DNA from: an uncultured Oscillospiraceae bacterium
Lineage (GTDB): Bacteria > Bacillota > Clostridia > Oscillospirales > Oscillospiraceae
Reading direction: 5' to 3'
DNA length: 40,848 nt
Assembly: GCA_910579485.1 (NCBI GenBank)
Contig: CAJTVO010000012.1
Coordinates: forward strand, 1-40,848
Below are positions 34,195 through 40,848 of the stretch, piece after piece (position 1 is the stretch's first letter; the number at the start of each line of letters is the position of its first letter). A program made the position numbers and the translations under genes. The notes under the pieces are model-generated. The model was not told the DNA's origin, ran no database searches, and saw only the letters and a list, made by a program, of their open reading frames with translations.

Positions 34195-34313
34195 TAATAA
34201 AAGAAACACCCAATCTGCCCAAACGGTAAGTCTCCAACCCACCGAAAAGCAGAAAGGGTGTTTCCATATCCATATAGTCCGCCCCTCAAGCGCCCCTTCT
34301 CAGGGGCGCTTGA
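34195..34313 (-). terminator. Double hairpin terminating the ridA/dpaL unit
   Basis: Two stem-loops follow the ridA stop on the minus strand. The nearer has a perfect 12-bp stem (34286-34297 with 34302-34313, arm TCAAGCGCCCCT). The farther pairs 34203-34218 with 34249-34264 imperfectly and is followed on the minus strand by TTTCTTTTATT, making it the better intrinsic terminator. Confidence 0.65.
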
Positions 34314-34326
34314 TCACCATCTTCCC

Positions 34327-34707
34327 TCACCCGCAGACAGCAACGGCCTCGATCTCGACCAAAGCGCCCTTAGGCAGGTCCTTCACCGCGAAGGCGGCCC
34401 GGGCGGGACATGCCTCAGTAAAATACTCAGCATACACGGCGTTCATGGCGGCAAAATCACCGATGTCCGCCAGCAGGACCGTGACCTTCACGATGCTGCC
34501 AAAACCGCAGCCCGCTTCCTCCAGAATCGCTCCGATGTTCTCCAGGCTCTGGCGGGTCTGGCCGCCGGCGTCCCCGGCGGCAAAGGCGCCGGTAGCGGGA
34601 TCGATGGGCAGCTGTCCGGAGATATACAGCATCCCGCCGGCCTTGACGGCCTGGGAGTAGGGACCGATGGCCGCGGGGGCCTTGGGGGTAGAAATGATCT
34701 CCTTCAT
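34327..34707 (-). CDS. ridA: RidA family enamine/imine deaminase
   Basis: This 126-residue YjgF/YER057c/UK114-type protein hydrolyses reactive enamine/imine intermediates released by PLP enzymes. Family features are TPKAPAAIGPYSQAVKAGGMLYISGQLPIDP at the start, IVKVTVLLADI in the middle, and the C-terminal PARAAFAVKDLPKGALVEIEAVAV with the conserved Arg. It starts 10 bp after dpaL, whose product makes exactly such an enamine from diaminopropionate, so a clean-up role is likely. Confidence 0.93.
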   Translation of the reverse strand: MKEIISTPKAPAAIGPYSQAVKAGGMLYISGQLPIDPATGAFAAGDAGGQTRQSLENIGAILEEAGCGFGSIVKVTVLLADIGDFAAMNAVYAEYFTEACPARAAFAVKDLPKGALVEIEAVAVCG

Positions 34708-34717
34708 AATATCCTCC

Positions 34718-35929
34718 TCAGGTAGTAGCGTACTCGCCGTCCCAGATGACCTTGCGGAACTTCAGCGGATCGGTGTTGCCCTCAGTGGAGAACATCAGCA
34801 CCTGGCTGAAATGATCCAGACCGATGGCGTCCCGCAGATCCTTGTACTCGTCGGTCTCCATCAGCGCCGCCAGCAGGCCCATGCCCACCGCGCCGCTCTC
34901 GCCGGAGATGACCGTGGGATCGCCCTTCACAGGCACCGCCAGCATCCGCATCCCCCGGGCGCTGACCCAGTCGGGGCAGGACACGAAGGCGGACACGTGG
35001 TTGCGCAGGATGTCCCAGGAGATAATGTTGGGCTCGCCGCAGGCCAGACCGGCCATGATGGTGGACAGATCGCCGGTCACGTTCCGGGGCTCGCCATCCC
35101 CGGCCAGAGCGCCCTGGTAGAGGCAGTCCGCCGCCTGGGCTTCCATGACAATGAACTTGGGCGGATCGTTGGGGAAAAGGTTCGTGTAGTAGCCTACCAC
35201 CGCACCAGCGAGGCTGCCCACGCCGGCCTGGACGAAGACGTGGGTGGGACGGTTCGTGCCGATCTGCCGCAGCTGCTCGGCGGACTCGCTGGCCATGGTG
35301 CCGTAGCCCTGCATGATCCAGCTGGGGATCTCCTCATAGCCCTCCCAGGCGGTGTCCTGGACGATGACGCCGTGGTCCGTCTGAGCGGCCTCGGCGGCGG
35401 CCATGCGCACGCAGTCGTCATAGTTCACTTCCTCGATGGTCACCTGGGCGCCCTCGGCGGCGATGTTGTCGAAGCGGGGCTTGCTGCTGCCCTTGGGCAT
35501 GTGGACCACTGCCTTCTGGCGCAGCTTGTTGGCGGCCCAGGCCACGCCGCGGCCATGGTTGCCGTCGGTGGCGGTGAAGAAGGTGGCCTGGCCGAAGTCC
35601 CTGCGGAAGGACTCGCTGGTGAGGTAGTCATAGGACATCTCCGACACATCCCGGCCCATCTCCTTGGCGATATACCGGCCCATGGCAAAGGAGCCGCCCA
35701 GCACCTTGAAGGCGTTGAGCCCGAAGCGGTGGGCCTCGTTCTTCACGTACAGGCCTCCCAGCCCCAGATACTTGGCCATGCCGTCCAGCTCGGCCAGAGG
35801 CGTGATGGTGTACTGCGGGAAGCCGCTGTGGAAGAAGCGGGCCTTCGCCACGTTGGACAGGGACATCAGTCCCAGCCGGCGGTCGTCGGTCTTCGGCATC
35901 TGGTTCAATACCCATTTGATTTTTTCCAT
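34718..35929 (-). CDS. dpaL: 2,3-diaminopropionate ammonia-lyase
   Basis: This 403-residue PLP enzyme splits 2,3-diaminopropionate into pyruvate and two ammonia. The PLP lysine is Lys75 in GLNAFKVLGG. TATDGNHGRGVAW contains the conserved Asp and the phosphate-side residues. Other hallmarks are GSLAGAVVGYYTN and TVISGESGAVGMG. The longer frame begins 30 bp earlier, but GGAGG precedes the ATG at 35929 by nine bases. Orthologues (ygeX) occur in anaerobic purine-degradation clusters of gut bacteria; here it is paired with RidA and lies near a purine permease. Its base composition is very GC-rich, as in the citrate synthase gene. Confidence 0.93.
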   Translation of the reverse strand: MEKIKWVLNQMPKTDDRRLGLMSLSNVAKARFFHSGFPQYTITPLAELDGMAKYLGLGGLYVKNEAHRFGLNAFKVLGGSFAMGRYIAKEMGRDVSEMSYDYLTSESFRRDFGQATFFTATDGNHGRGVAWAANKLRQKAVVHMPKGSSKPRFDNIAAEGAQVTIEEVNYDDCVRMAAAEAAQTDHGVIVQDTAWEGYEEIPSWIMQGYGTMASESAEQLRQIGTNRPTHVFVQAGVGSLAGAVVGYYTNLFPNDPPKFIVMEAQAADCLYQGALAGDGEPRNVTGDLSTIMAGLACGEPNIISWDILRNHVSAFVSCPDWVSARGMRMLAVPVKGDPTVISGESGAVGMGLLAALMETDEYKDLRDAIGLDHFSQVLMFSTEGNTDPLKFRKVIWDGEYATT

Positions 35930-35971
35930 TGGTGTTTTCCTCCATTTGATCCGGATCATCCCGGACTGAAT

Positions 35972-36348
35972 TTATTTTGATCTCTGTATCCGCTGATGCA
36001 GCCAGCCCCAGCCCTTTACCAGCTGTCCCACCGCCAGGGCGGAAAAGACCGTGCCGCCTCCCACGCCGTTCAGGCGTCCAAAGGCGCACAGCGCGGTCAG
36101 CGCGGCAATGATGGTGAGGAGACTGTCAAAGCAAACCTTGATATTCCCGAACTCCCTGCCGGCGCGCCGTCCACGCACAGGCTGAACAGGACCGTGACCG
36201 GCGCCTGAAGGGCCTGGGCCATGGAGACGTGCCCAGCCTCGCCCGGGTGACCCGTGCGATCCCCACCGGGCAGACCAGCATGCCGGCCATAAAGACGGCG
36301 AAGCGTCTCCTTCCGGCGGCGGACGCGCCCCTTTTCAGCAGGCGGCAT
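35972..36348 (-). pseudogene. YczE/YitT-type membrane protein, frameshifted and internally deleted
   Basis: A good ribosome binding site (AGGAGG, eight bases) and ATG at 36348 begin a reading frame that soon shifts. The continuation RRFAVFMAGMLVCPVGIARV and RARLGTSP in another frame matches the start of YczE/YyaS-type membrane proteins. The middle is missing, and the sequence resumes with KVCFDSLLTIIAALTALCAFGRLNGVGGGTVFSAL and VGQLVKGWGW, the C-terminal end of the same family, up to the stop at 35972. About 375 bp remain of a gene normally about 600-700 bp long. Lies between dpaL and the permease. Confidence 0.7.
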
Positions 36349-36396
36349 GTGGACGGCCTCCTTTTCAACTTCAACGCGGGAAAGCCCGGACAGGAT

Positions 36397-37737
36397 CTAG
36401 GACTCCGCGGGGCGGTCCTTTGGCAGGACCAGGTTGAGGATGATGGCCATGATCGCCGCCGCCACAACGGCGGTGGAGCCGAACACGGTGGATACCCAGT
36501 CGGGGAAGCCCGCGCCGGAGAGACATCCGGGGACCTGGGTGATGCCCGTGCCCAGAGCGACGGACAGGCCGGCCACCGTGCTCTTCCGCACGGTGAACTC
36601 GCCGTCGGAGACGATCATCCGGATGCCCGTCATGGTGATGGTGGCGAAGACGGACAGGGTGGCGCCGCCGATCACACACTGGGGGATGGTGGTCAGCACG
36701 GCGGCAAATTTGGGTACCAGTCCCGCGATCAGCAGGACGAGGGCGGAAAAGGCGAACACCGCCCGGTTGATCACCTTGTTGACCGTGACGATCCCCACGT
36801 TCTGGCTGAAGGAAGCCACGGGCAGGCCGCCGAAGAAGACGCCGATGATGCTCATGAGCCCTTGGCCGATGATGCCGCCGGACAGCTCCTGGTCCGTGGG
36901 GACCCGGCCCATGCCGCCCATGGTGGTGGAGGACAGGTCTCCAATGGTCTGCACGGAGTTGACGATATAGACGATGGCCAAGGAGACCACGGCGGAGGGG
37001 ACGAATTCGATCTCAAAGGGCATGAACCGGGGCAGGGACGCCCACTGGGCGTCCGCCACGCCGGACAGATCCACGATCCCCGCGAAGTAAGCGGCAACAT
37101 ACCCCGCGATCATACCGAAGAGCAGGGAACCCAGCTTCCAGATCCCCTTGGCGAAGTTGTTGAGGAAGACGACCACGGCAAAGGTGAACAGCGCCACCCC
37201 CCAGCTGCGCGCCCCGCCGAACCACTCGCTGGACGCATCGCCGCCGGCCATGTAGCGAACGGCGGTGGGATAGAGGGAGAGGCCGATGGTAAAGATGACC
37301 GTCCCCGTCACCAGGGGCGGGAACAGCTTGCGGATCGGCTTGACGAAAATGCCGAATATGACCGCGATCAGCCCGCCTGCCAGCTCGGCTCCCAGGATGG
37401 CGGGCAGGCCGGACTGTCCGCCGATGGCGGTCAGCGCGGGGACGTAGGCGAAGCTGATGCCCATGACCACCGGCAGTCTGGATCCGATGCGCCGGAAGAC
37501 CGGGAACAGCTGGAGCAGCGTGGCCAGGGCGGTGATGACGAGGGACGCCTGGATCAGCGTAGTCTTCTCGTCGGCGCTCAGGTTGCACACCTCGCTGCCT
37601 GAAATAATGAGCGCCGGAGTGATCACGCCCACGACGGCGGCCACCACATGCTGCAGCCCCAGTGGGATCAGCTGACCCGCCGGAGGGATGCCCTCATATG
37701 CAAAGACGCTGGCGCTCCTGTTCGTTGGCCGGTCCAT
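36397..37737 (-). CDS. NCS2 family nucleobase (xanthine/uracil) permease
   Basis: This 446-residue membrane transporter has about fourteen helices and imports a purine or uracil with a cation. Family hallmarks are LIPLGLQHVVAAVVGVITPALI at the N-terminus, the helix-8 region FMPFEIEFVPSAVVSLAIVYIVNSVQTIGDLSS, and ASFSQNVGIVTVNKVINR near residue 305. The ATG at 37737 is eight bases after GGAG; an upstream in-frame ATG is less likely. It has its own promoter. The nearby dpaL gene favours a purine such as xanthine or urate over uracil. Confidence 0.9.
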   Translation of the reverse strand: MDRPTNRSASVFAYEGIPPAGQLIPLGLQHVVAAVVGVITPALIISGSEVCNLSADEKTTLIQASLVITALATLLQLFPVFRRIGSRLPVVMGISFAYVPALTAIGGQSGLPAILGAELAGGLIAVIFGIFVKPIRKLFPPLVTGTVIFTIGLSLYPTAVRYMAGGDASSEWFGGARSWGVALFTFAVVVFLNNFAKGIWKLGSLLFGMIAGYVAAYFAGIVDLSGVADAQWASLPRFMPFEIEFVPSAVVSLAIVYIVNSVQTIGDLSSTTMGGMGRVPTDQELSGGIIGQGLMSIIGVFFGGLPVASFSQNVGIVTVNKVINRAVFAFSALVLLIAGLVPKFAAVLTTIPQCVIGGATLSVFATITMTGIRMIVSDGEFTVRKSTVAGLSVALGTGITQVPGCLSGAGFPDWVSTVFGSTAVVAAAIMAIILNLVLPKDRPAES

Positions 37738-37799
37738 CCGTATCGCTCCTCCTTTGCGGCAACATAAAAATTTTTTAGCCCTCAAAACTTTTTATTGAA

Positions 37800-37828
37800 A
37801 TCATAATCTGTTTTCGAGAGAAAAGCAA
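37800..37828 (-). promoter_or_regulatory. Sigma-A promoter of the nucleobase permease
   Basis: On the minus strand TTGCTT (37823-37828), a 17-bp spacer and TATGAT (37800-37805) form a near-consensus promoter, about 63 bp before the permease start. I looked for a purine riboswitch in the upstream 200 bp and saw none. Confidence 0.75.
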
Positions 37829-37990
37829 GCACTATTTTTTCCCCTCCCCCGCGAACCGCGCCGCGCGGCGAAAACCTTAGTTAATATGCACATCAGTTTT
37901 TGATGCGAAACATGTTGTAAGGATGTTTATATCTGCGATTTATGGAACATTTTTTCAAAAATTTTTTGAACAAGATTTATGACACTGTGT

Positions 37991-38031
37991 ATTCACACAA
38001 ATTTTTAGCATTGCTAAAAATTTGTGTGAAT
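37991..38031. repeat. Perfect 19-bp inverted repeat with 3-base loop
   Basis: ATTCACACAAATTTTTAGC (37991-38009) pairs perfectly with 38013-38031 around the loop ATT. It is adjacent to a truncated transposase whose stop codon lies in the right arm. It may be a relic of insertion-element ends or a bidirectional terminator, since both strands carry A/T runs within the stem. Confidence 0.85.
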
Positions 38032-38388
38032 TTGGCTGAGCGCAAATCCCCCTCCCTCCCCCTTGGATATGAACCGTGAACCGCTCCATATTGTGCGGAC
38101 AGCGCAAAAGGGCCACTGGTAGAAAATATAGTTACCACAGTTGAAAAACGGTACAAAGGGCATCATCACTGGGTGGGCTGCAACATATGCCTTCGTTTTT
38201 TCTGGATCGATCTTTCGGAAACTTCTATGCAGATCTTTCTTTTCCAAATTCCCCGTTTCTTTCAGATGCTTTTCCCACTTTTGTATCGTCGATTTGGAAA
38301 CCTTGAAGACTTGATGGGTCGTCTCCAAGCTATGTTCTGCCTGTCGGTATTCTATTGTGCGTTCCCTATATCTTTTTGAATAGCTCAT
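38014..38388 (-). pseudogene. IS630-type transposase, N-terminal fragment
   Basis: Residues 1-70 (MSYSKRYRERTIEYRQAEHS, then HQVFKVSKSTIQKWEKHLKE and KIDPEKTKAYVAAHP) are the helix-turn-helix end of an IS630/Tc1-type transposase. From about 38180 downward the frame runs on through unrelated sequence (VMMPFVPFFNCGNYIFYQ...) to a stop inside the inverted repeat. The catalytic DDE part is absent. It is therefore a 5' fragment, cut by a deletion or rearrangement. Confidence 0.75.
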
Positions 38389-38430
38389 GCTCTTTTTCTA
38401 CTCGTTACTCTGCCTTTTTTTAACCATTTT

Positions 38431-38439
38431 TGCTATAAT
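38431..38439 (+). promoter_or_regulatory. Possible extended -10 element
   Basis: TGCTATAAT is an extended -10 match, but no good -35 lies 17 bp upstream and it overlaps the first ATG of the following small frame. If active, the transcript would start near 38446 and translation would have to begin at the ATG at 38489. Confidence 0.35.
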
Positions 38440-38677
38440 GGCGGCGCGCCCGGAATGGGACGGGACCATCATCCACCGCCCCGCGCTGATGAACGCCCTC
38501 TGGGAGTACGCGCCTAAATACGCGATGCATTTGAATGGCGGGACGGTGCAGGTCCTGGAGGATAAGCTTGCCCGGTTTCTGGGAAAGGCCGGCCAGGAAG
38601 CCATTCCCCAGCCCGACGGAAAGCACGTAATCGGCATGTTTCCGGATGCGGGAACGGACTTCCTGCTGCTGGAATAG
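38438..38677 (+). CDS. Unrecognised small ORF, possibly a gene fragment
   Basis: About 80 codons from the ATG at 38438, or 63 from the ATG at 38489. The product contains RPEWDGTIIHRPALMNALWEY and ends GMFPDAGTDFLLLE. I do not recognise a family. Base composition is like that of neighbouring real genes, and an intrinsic terminator follows 35 bp after the stop, which suggests that this was the 3' end of a transcribed gene. The N-terminal extension upstream of 38438 is T-rich and probably not coding. It may be the tail of a gene whose front was lost with the IS630 rearrangement. Confidence 0.35.
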   Translation: MAARPEWDGTIIHRPALMNALWEYAPKYAMHLNGGTVQVLEDKLARFLGKAGQEAIPQPDGKHVIGMFPDAGTDFLLLE

Positions 38678-38712
38678 CAAACGTGTTTGCAGGATGTTTA
38701 TTTAGTTTATGC

Positions 38713-38740
38713 AAAATCAGGAAAACACATCTGATTTTTT
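38713..38740 (+). terminator. Intrinsic terminator after the small ORF
   Basis: An 8-bp stem (AAAATCAG at 38713-38720 with 38731-38738) and 10-base loop are followed by a T-run to 38740 on the plus strand. It insulates the citrate synthase promoter from upstream transcription. Confidence 0.65.
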
Positions 38741-38753
38741 GGAAGATATCCCA

Positions 38754-38782
38754 TTGAAAATGCAGGCTCTATATGTTATACT
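38754..38782 (+). promoter_or_regulatory. Sigma-A promoter of the citrate synthase gene
   Basis: TTGAAA (38754-38759), a 17-bp spacer and TATACT (38777-38782) lie about 43 bp before the citrate synthase start. Confidence 0.8.
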
Positions 38783-38824
38783 TGCAAAAGAACATATAAC
38801 TAACAGATGAAAGGAGCTTGCGGT

Positions 38825-40201
38825 ATGATCTGGCAGGAAAACAGGGAGAACGCCTATTGTGAGATCACTCCGGCCATCATGGCCTTGAAGGAGCAGTGGG
38901 AAGAGGAGAATTACATCGATCCCCAGCTGTACGCGGACTACAAGGTCAAGCGCGGCCTCCGGGATGAGGACGGGCGGGGCGTGCTGACCGGCCTGACCCG
39001 GGTGGCGGAGATCCAGTCCTACACGGTGACGGAGGACGAGCACATCCGGCCCGCCGAGGGCGTGCTGTACTACCGGGGCATCGACTGCCGGGAGATCGTG
39101 CGGGGCTCCGAGGAGCGGGGGCGGTACGCCTTCGAGGAGGCGGCCTATCTGCTCCTGTTTGGGAAGCTGCCTGACCGGGAGCAGCTGGACGCCTTCTGCG
39201 GCCAGCTGGCGTCCTACCGGACCCTTCCCACCAATTTCTTCCGGGACATCATCATGAAGGCTCCGCCCCAGGACCTGATGAACACCATGCAGCGGGCCAT
39301 CCTGACCCTGGCCTGCTATGACGACAAGCCCAACGACATCGGCCTGGAGAACGTGCTGCGCCAGTCCCTCCAGCTCCTGAGCAACATGCCGGTGCTGGCC
39401 ATCTACGCCTACCAGGCCTGGCGGTACACCCAGGGGGAGAGCCTGTTCATCCACGTGCCCCGGCCTGAGCTGTCCACGGCGGAGAATTTCCTGCTGATGC
39501 TCCGGGAGGACCTGGGCTACACGGATCTGGAGGCCCGGGTGCTGGACGTGGCCCTTGTGCTCCACGCGGACCACGGCGGCGGCAATAACTCCACCTTCAC
39601 CAACCACGTGGTCACATCCTCCGGCACGGACACCTACTCCGCCATCGCGGCGGCCATGGCCTCCCTGAAGGGCCCCCGCCACGGCGGCGCCAACGCCAAG
39701 GTCATGTCCATGATGGACGACATCAAAGAGCATGTTGACTGCTGGGAGGACCGGGAGGCCGTGGCGTCCTACCTCGCCAAGATTTTGGATAAGGACGCCT
39801 TCGACGGCAGCGGCCTGATCTACGGCTTGGGCCACGCGGTGTATACCAAGAGCGACCCCCGGTGCGAGGTCTTCCGCTACTACGTCCGCCGTCTGGCGGC
39901 GGAGAAGGACCGGGGCGAGGTGCTGGCCCTCTACGAGAACGTGGAGCGGGAGGGCAAGCGGCTGCTGATGGAGCGCCGCGGCCGGTCCGCCATCTCCACC
40001 AACATCGACTTCTACAGCGGTCTGGTCTATGAGATGTTGGGCCTGCCCCAGGAGCTGTATACGCCCCTGTTCGCCGTGGCCCGTATCTCCGGCTGGAGCG
40101 CCCACCGGATGGAGGAGCTGTCCGGCGGCGGGAAGCTCATCCGTCCCCGCTACGAATGCGTGGAGGGGAAGCGGGAGTATATCCCTATGGCGGAGCGTTG
40201 A
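38825..40201 (+). CDS. gltA: Citrate synthase
   Basis: This 458-residue enzyme condenses oxaloacetate and acetyl-CoA to citrate. Active-site segments are GPRHGGANAKV (His), GLGHAVYTKSDPR (His) and STNIDFYSGLVY (Asp). VLYYRGIDCREI near residue 79 is the usual N-terminal domain motif. The ATG at 38825 follows AAAGGAG by eight bases. It stands alone between its own promoter and terminator, so in this anaerobe it probably feeds glutamate synthesis rather than a full cycle. The third codon positions are strongly G/C, as in dpaL. Confidence 0.95.
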   Translation: MIWQENRENAYCEITPAIMALKEQWEEENYIDPQLYADYKVKRGLRDEDGRGVLTGLTRVAEIQSYTVTEDEHIRPAEGVLYYRGIDCREIVRGSEERGRYAFEEAAYLLLFGKLPDREQLDAFCGQLASYRTLPTNFFRDIIMKAPPQDLMNTMQRAILTLACYDDKPNDIGLENVLRQSLQLLSNMPVLAIYAYQAWRYTQGESLFIHVPRPELSTAENFLLMLREDLGYTDLEARVLDVALVLHADHGGGNNSTFTNHVVTSSGTDTYSAIAAAMASLKGPRHGGANAKVMSMMDDIKEHVDCWEDREAVASYLAKILDKDAFDGSGLIYGLGHAVYTKSDPRCEVFRYYVRRLAAEKDRGEVLALYENVEREGKRLLMERRGRSAISTNIDFYSGLVYEMLGLPQELYTPLFAVARISGWSAHRMEELSGGGKLIRPRYECVEGKREYIPMAER

Positions 40202-40221
40202 TCGTTTTATACGGATAGCAT

Positions 40222-40265
40222 GAGGAGAGCGGCCAATGGGAACAGTGGCCGCTCTCCTCTGTTTG
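40222..40265 (+). terminator. Terminator of the citrate synthase gene
   Basis: A perfect 14-bp stem (40222-40235 with 40246-40259, arm GAGGAGAGCGGCCA) with a 10-base loop lies 20 bp after the stop, followed by TGTTTGTC. Confidence 0.75.
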
Positions 40266-40338
40266 TCAAGAAACCATCCATTTTATCTATCCTGTTGATC
40301 TCCTCGTTCGGCATTGTTTATAGAGTAGTAGTTATTAA

Positions 40339-40356
40339 AGCCCTTCTCCAAGGGCT
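40339..40356 (-). terminator. Small hairpin after the edge ORF
   Basis: AGCCCTT and AAGGGCT form a 7-bp stem with a 4-base loop. On the minus strand it is followed by TTAATAACT, so it may terminate the gene at 40390-40773. Confidence 0.35.
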
Positions 40357-40389
40357 GTGCTACACTATAAGAGATGCTGTGGATTGGTG

Positions 40390-40773
40390 TCACACTCCTT
40401 GTATTATATTGTGCGATTGCTTCCCCATCAGGCGAATATACCGTAGCAACCCGGTTTTCGGGGGTACTATGAAGATTACCGGAACAGCCGCCAGCCCGCT
40501 GAAAGATTTTACAATACGCTCCGGTCTTCCTTTGCCTTTGAGCTGTGCTAACATCCTGTCGAGAAATTCCAAAGTGGGGTCTTCTCCTTTATGCGCCTTC
40601 TCCGCCTTTTGCAGTTCCTGCGTCATCTGTGCAATCGGAGCAGAACGGTCAGGAGAAACATACTTGCCCATCTGTGCAAAACGGAGGTCTATTGCCTCTT
40701 GGCTCATACCAACACCTCTTTGAGCATCTCTCCGCGCTAACTCCTGAAGCTTCGCAACAAAATCATCGGTCAT
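40390..40773 (-). CDS. Unrecognised hydrophilic protein at the window edge
   Basis: A 127-codon frame. The N-terminal ~85 residues are charged and helical (DFVAKLQELARRDAQRG; APIAQMTQELQKAEKAHKGED), as in small proteins of integrative elements, but I do not recognise the family. The last ~40 residues (VPVIFIVPPKTGLLRYIRLM) differ in character and could be read-through after a truncation. In-frame codons continue upstream of the ATG to the end of the window, so the true start is uncertain. Confidence 0.4.
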   Translation of the reverse strand: MTDDFVAKLQELARRDAQRGVGMSQEAIDLRFAQMGKYVSPDRSAPIAQMTQELQKAEKAHKGEDPTLEFLDRMLAQLKGKGRPERIVKSFSGLAAVPVIFIVPPKTGLLRYIRLMGKQSHNIIQGV

Positions 40774-40848
40774 TGCATTTTTAGATGCTTCAACCGCCTT
40801 TTTCTGGATTATAGGTGTTTTCCCCCACTTGGCAGCTCCCGGAGACTA

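Noticed and set aside
34667..35980. 437-codon plus-strand open frame opposite dpaL
   Set aside because: Antisense shadow of a strongly supported PLP enzyme gene.
37738..37990. Purine riboswitch upstream of the nucleobase permease
   Set aside because: I could not find the conserved loop and junction sequences; a normal promoter explains the region.
38717..40105. 462-codon minus-strand open frame opposite citrate synthase
   Set aside because: Citrate synthase is unmistakable on the other strand; the antisense frame is rich in Gly, His, Val and Gln and carries no motif.
1..40848. CRISPR arrays, rRNA and tRNA genes
   Set aside because: No regularly spaced repeats, and no recognisable tRNA or rRNA sequence, were seen on either strand by eye.

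Overview
The window looks like a chromosomal segment of a GC-rich, low-oxygen Gram-positive gut bacterium, most likely a Clostridia/Oscillospiraceae-type Firmicute. The reasons are the strong AGGAGG-type ribosome binding sites, CUT1 sugar ABC importers without their own ATPase, a YesM/YesN two-component pair, a YesL-type protein, and IS21 and IS630 remnants. The genus is inferred, not proven.

Left half, minus strand (about 150-18734): one sugar-ester utilisation locus. In transcription order it holds two LplB/LplC-type permeases, a GH13 sucrose phosphorylase, a SASA/sialate O-acetylesterase-type esterase and a MATE exporter. Next come the substrate-binding lipoprotein and the YesM/YesN pair, ending at a strong terminator (7076-7116). 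Last is a block of six consecutive alpha/beta-hydrolase esterase genes. None of the seven esterase-type proteins shows a signal peptide. One of the six has lost all three catalytic residues, and two carry a C-terminal domain resembling a copper-amine-oxidase-N (stalk) domain. The promoter regions of the permease operon, the binding-protein operon and the esterase operon share a direct repeat of TCAGA-type half-sites exactly 21 bp apart. In each, a -10-like hexamer lies 34-35 bp further downstream. This is the likely YesN operator and ties the three transcription units into one regulon. My working model is import of an acylated sugar (possibly an acylated sucrose), cytoplasmic de-esterification, phosphorolysis of sucrose, and perhaps export of the released acid by the MATE protein.

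Middle (about 18945-20115): a decayed IS21-family element. Its istA has lost the catalytic core and its istB carries stop codons and frameshifts. It separates the left locus from the right one.

Right locus, plus strand (20492-33914): a LacI regulator followed by ribokinase, ribose pyranase, a zinc alcohol/polyol dehydrogenase, a Gfo/Idh/MocA oxidoreductase, a ten-helix DMT-like transporter, a second CUT1 importer (binding protein plus two permeases), three tandem TIM-barrel sugar isomerase/epimerase paralogues, a YesL-like membrane protein and an MFS transporter. It looks like a catabolic operon for a ribose-yielding or unusual sugar.

Right edge: a RidA gene, a 2,3-diaminopropionate ammonia-lyase (dpaL/ygeX), an internally deleted YczE-type membrane-protein pseudogene and an NCS2 purine permease (minus strand), recalling the anaerobic purine-degradation clusters of gut bacteria. 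These are followed by a truncated IS630-type transposase next to a 19-bp perfect inverted repeat, a short orphan ORF, a citrate synthase gene with a clear promoter and terminator, and an unrecognised ORF at the window edge.
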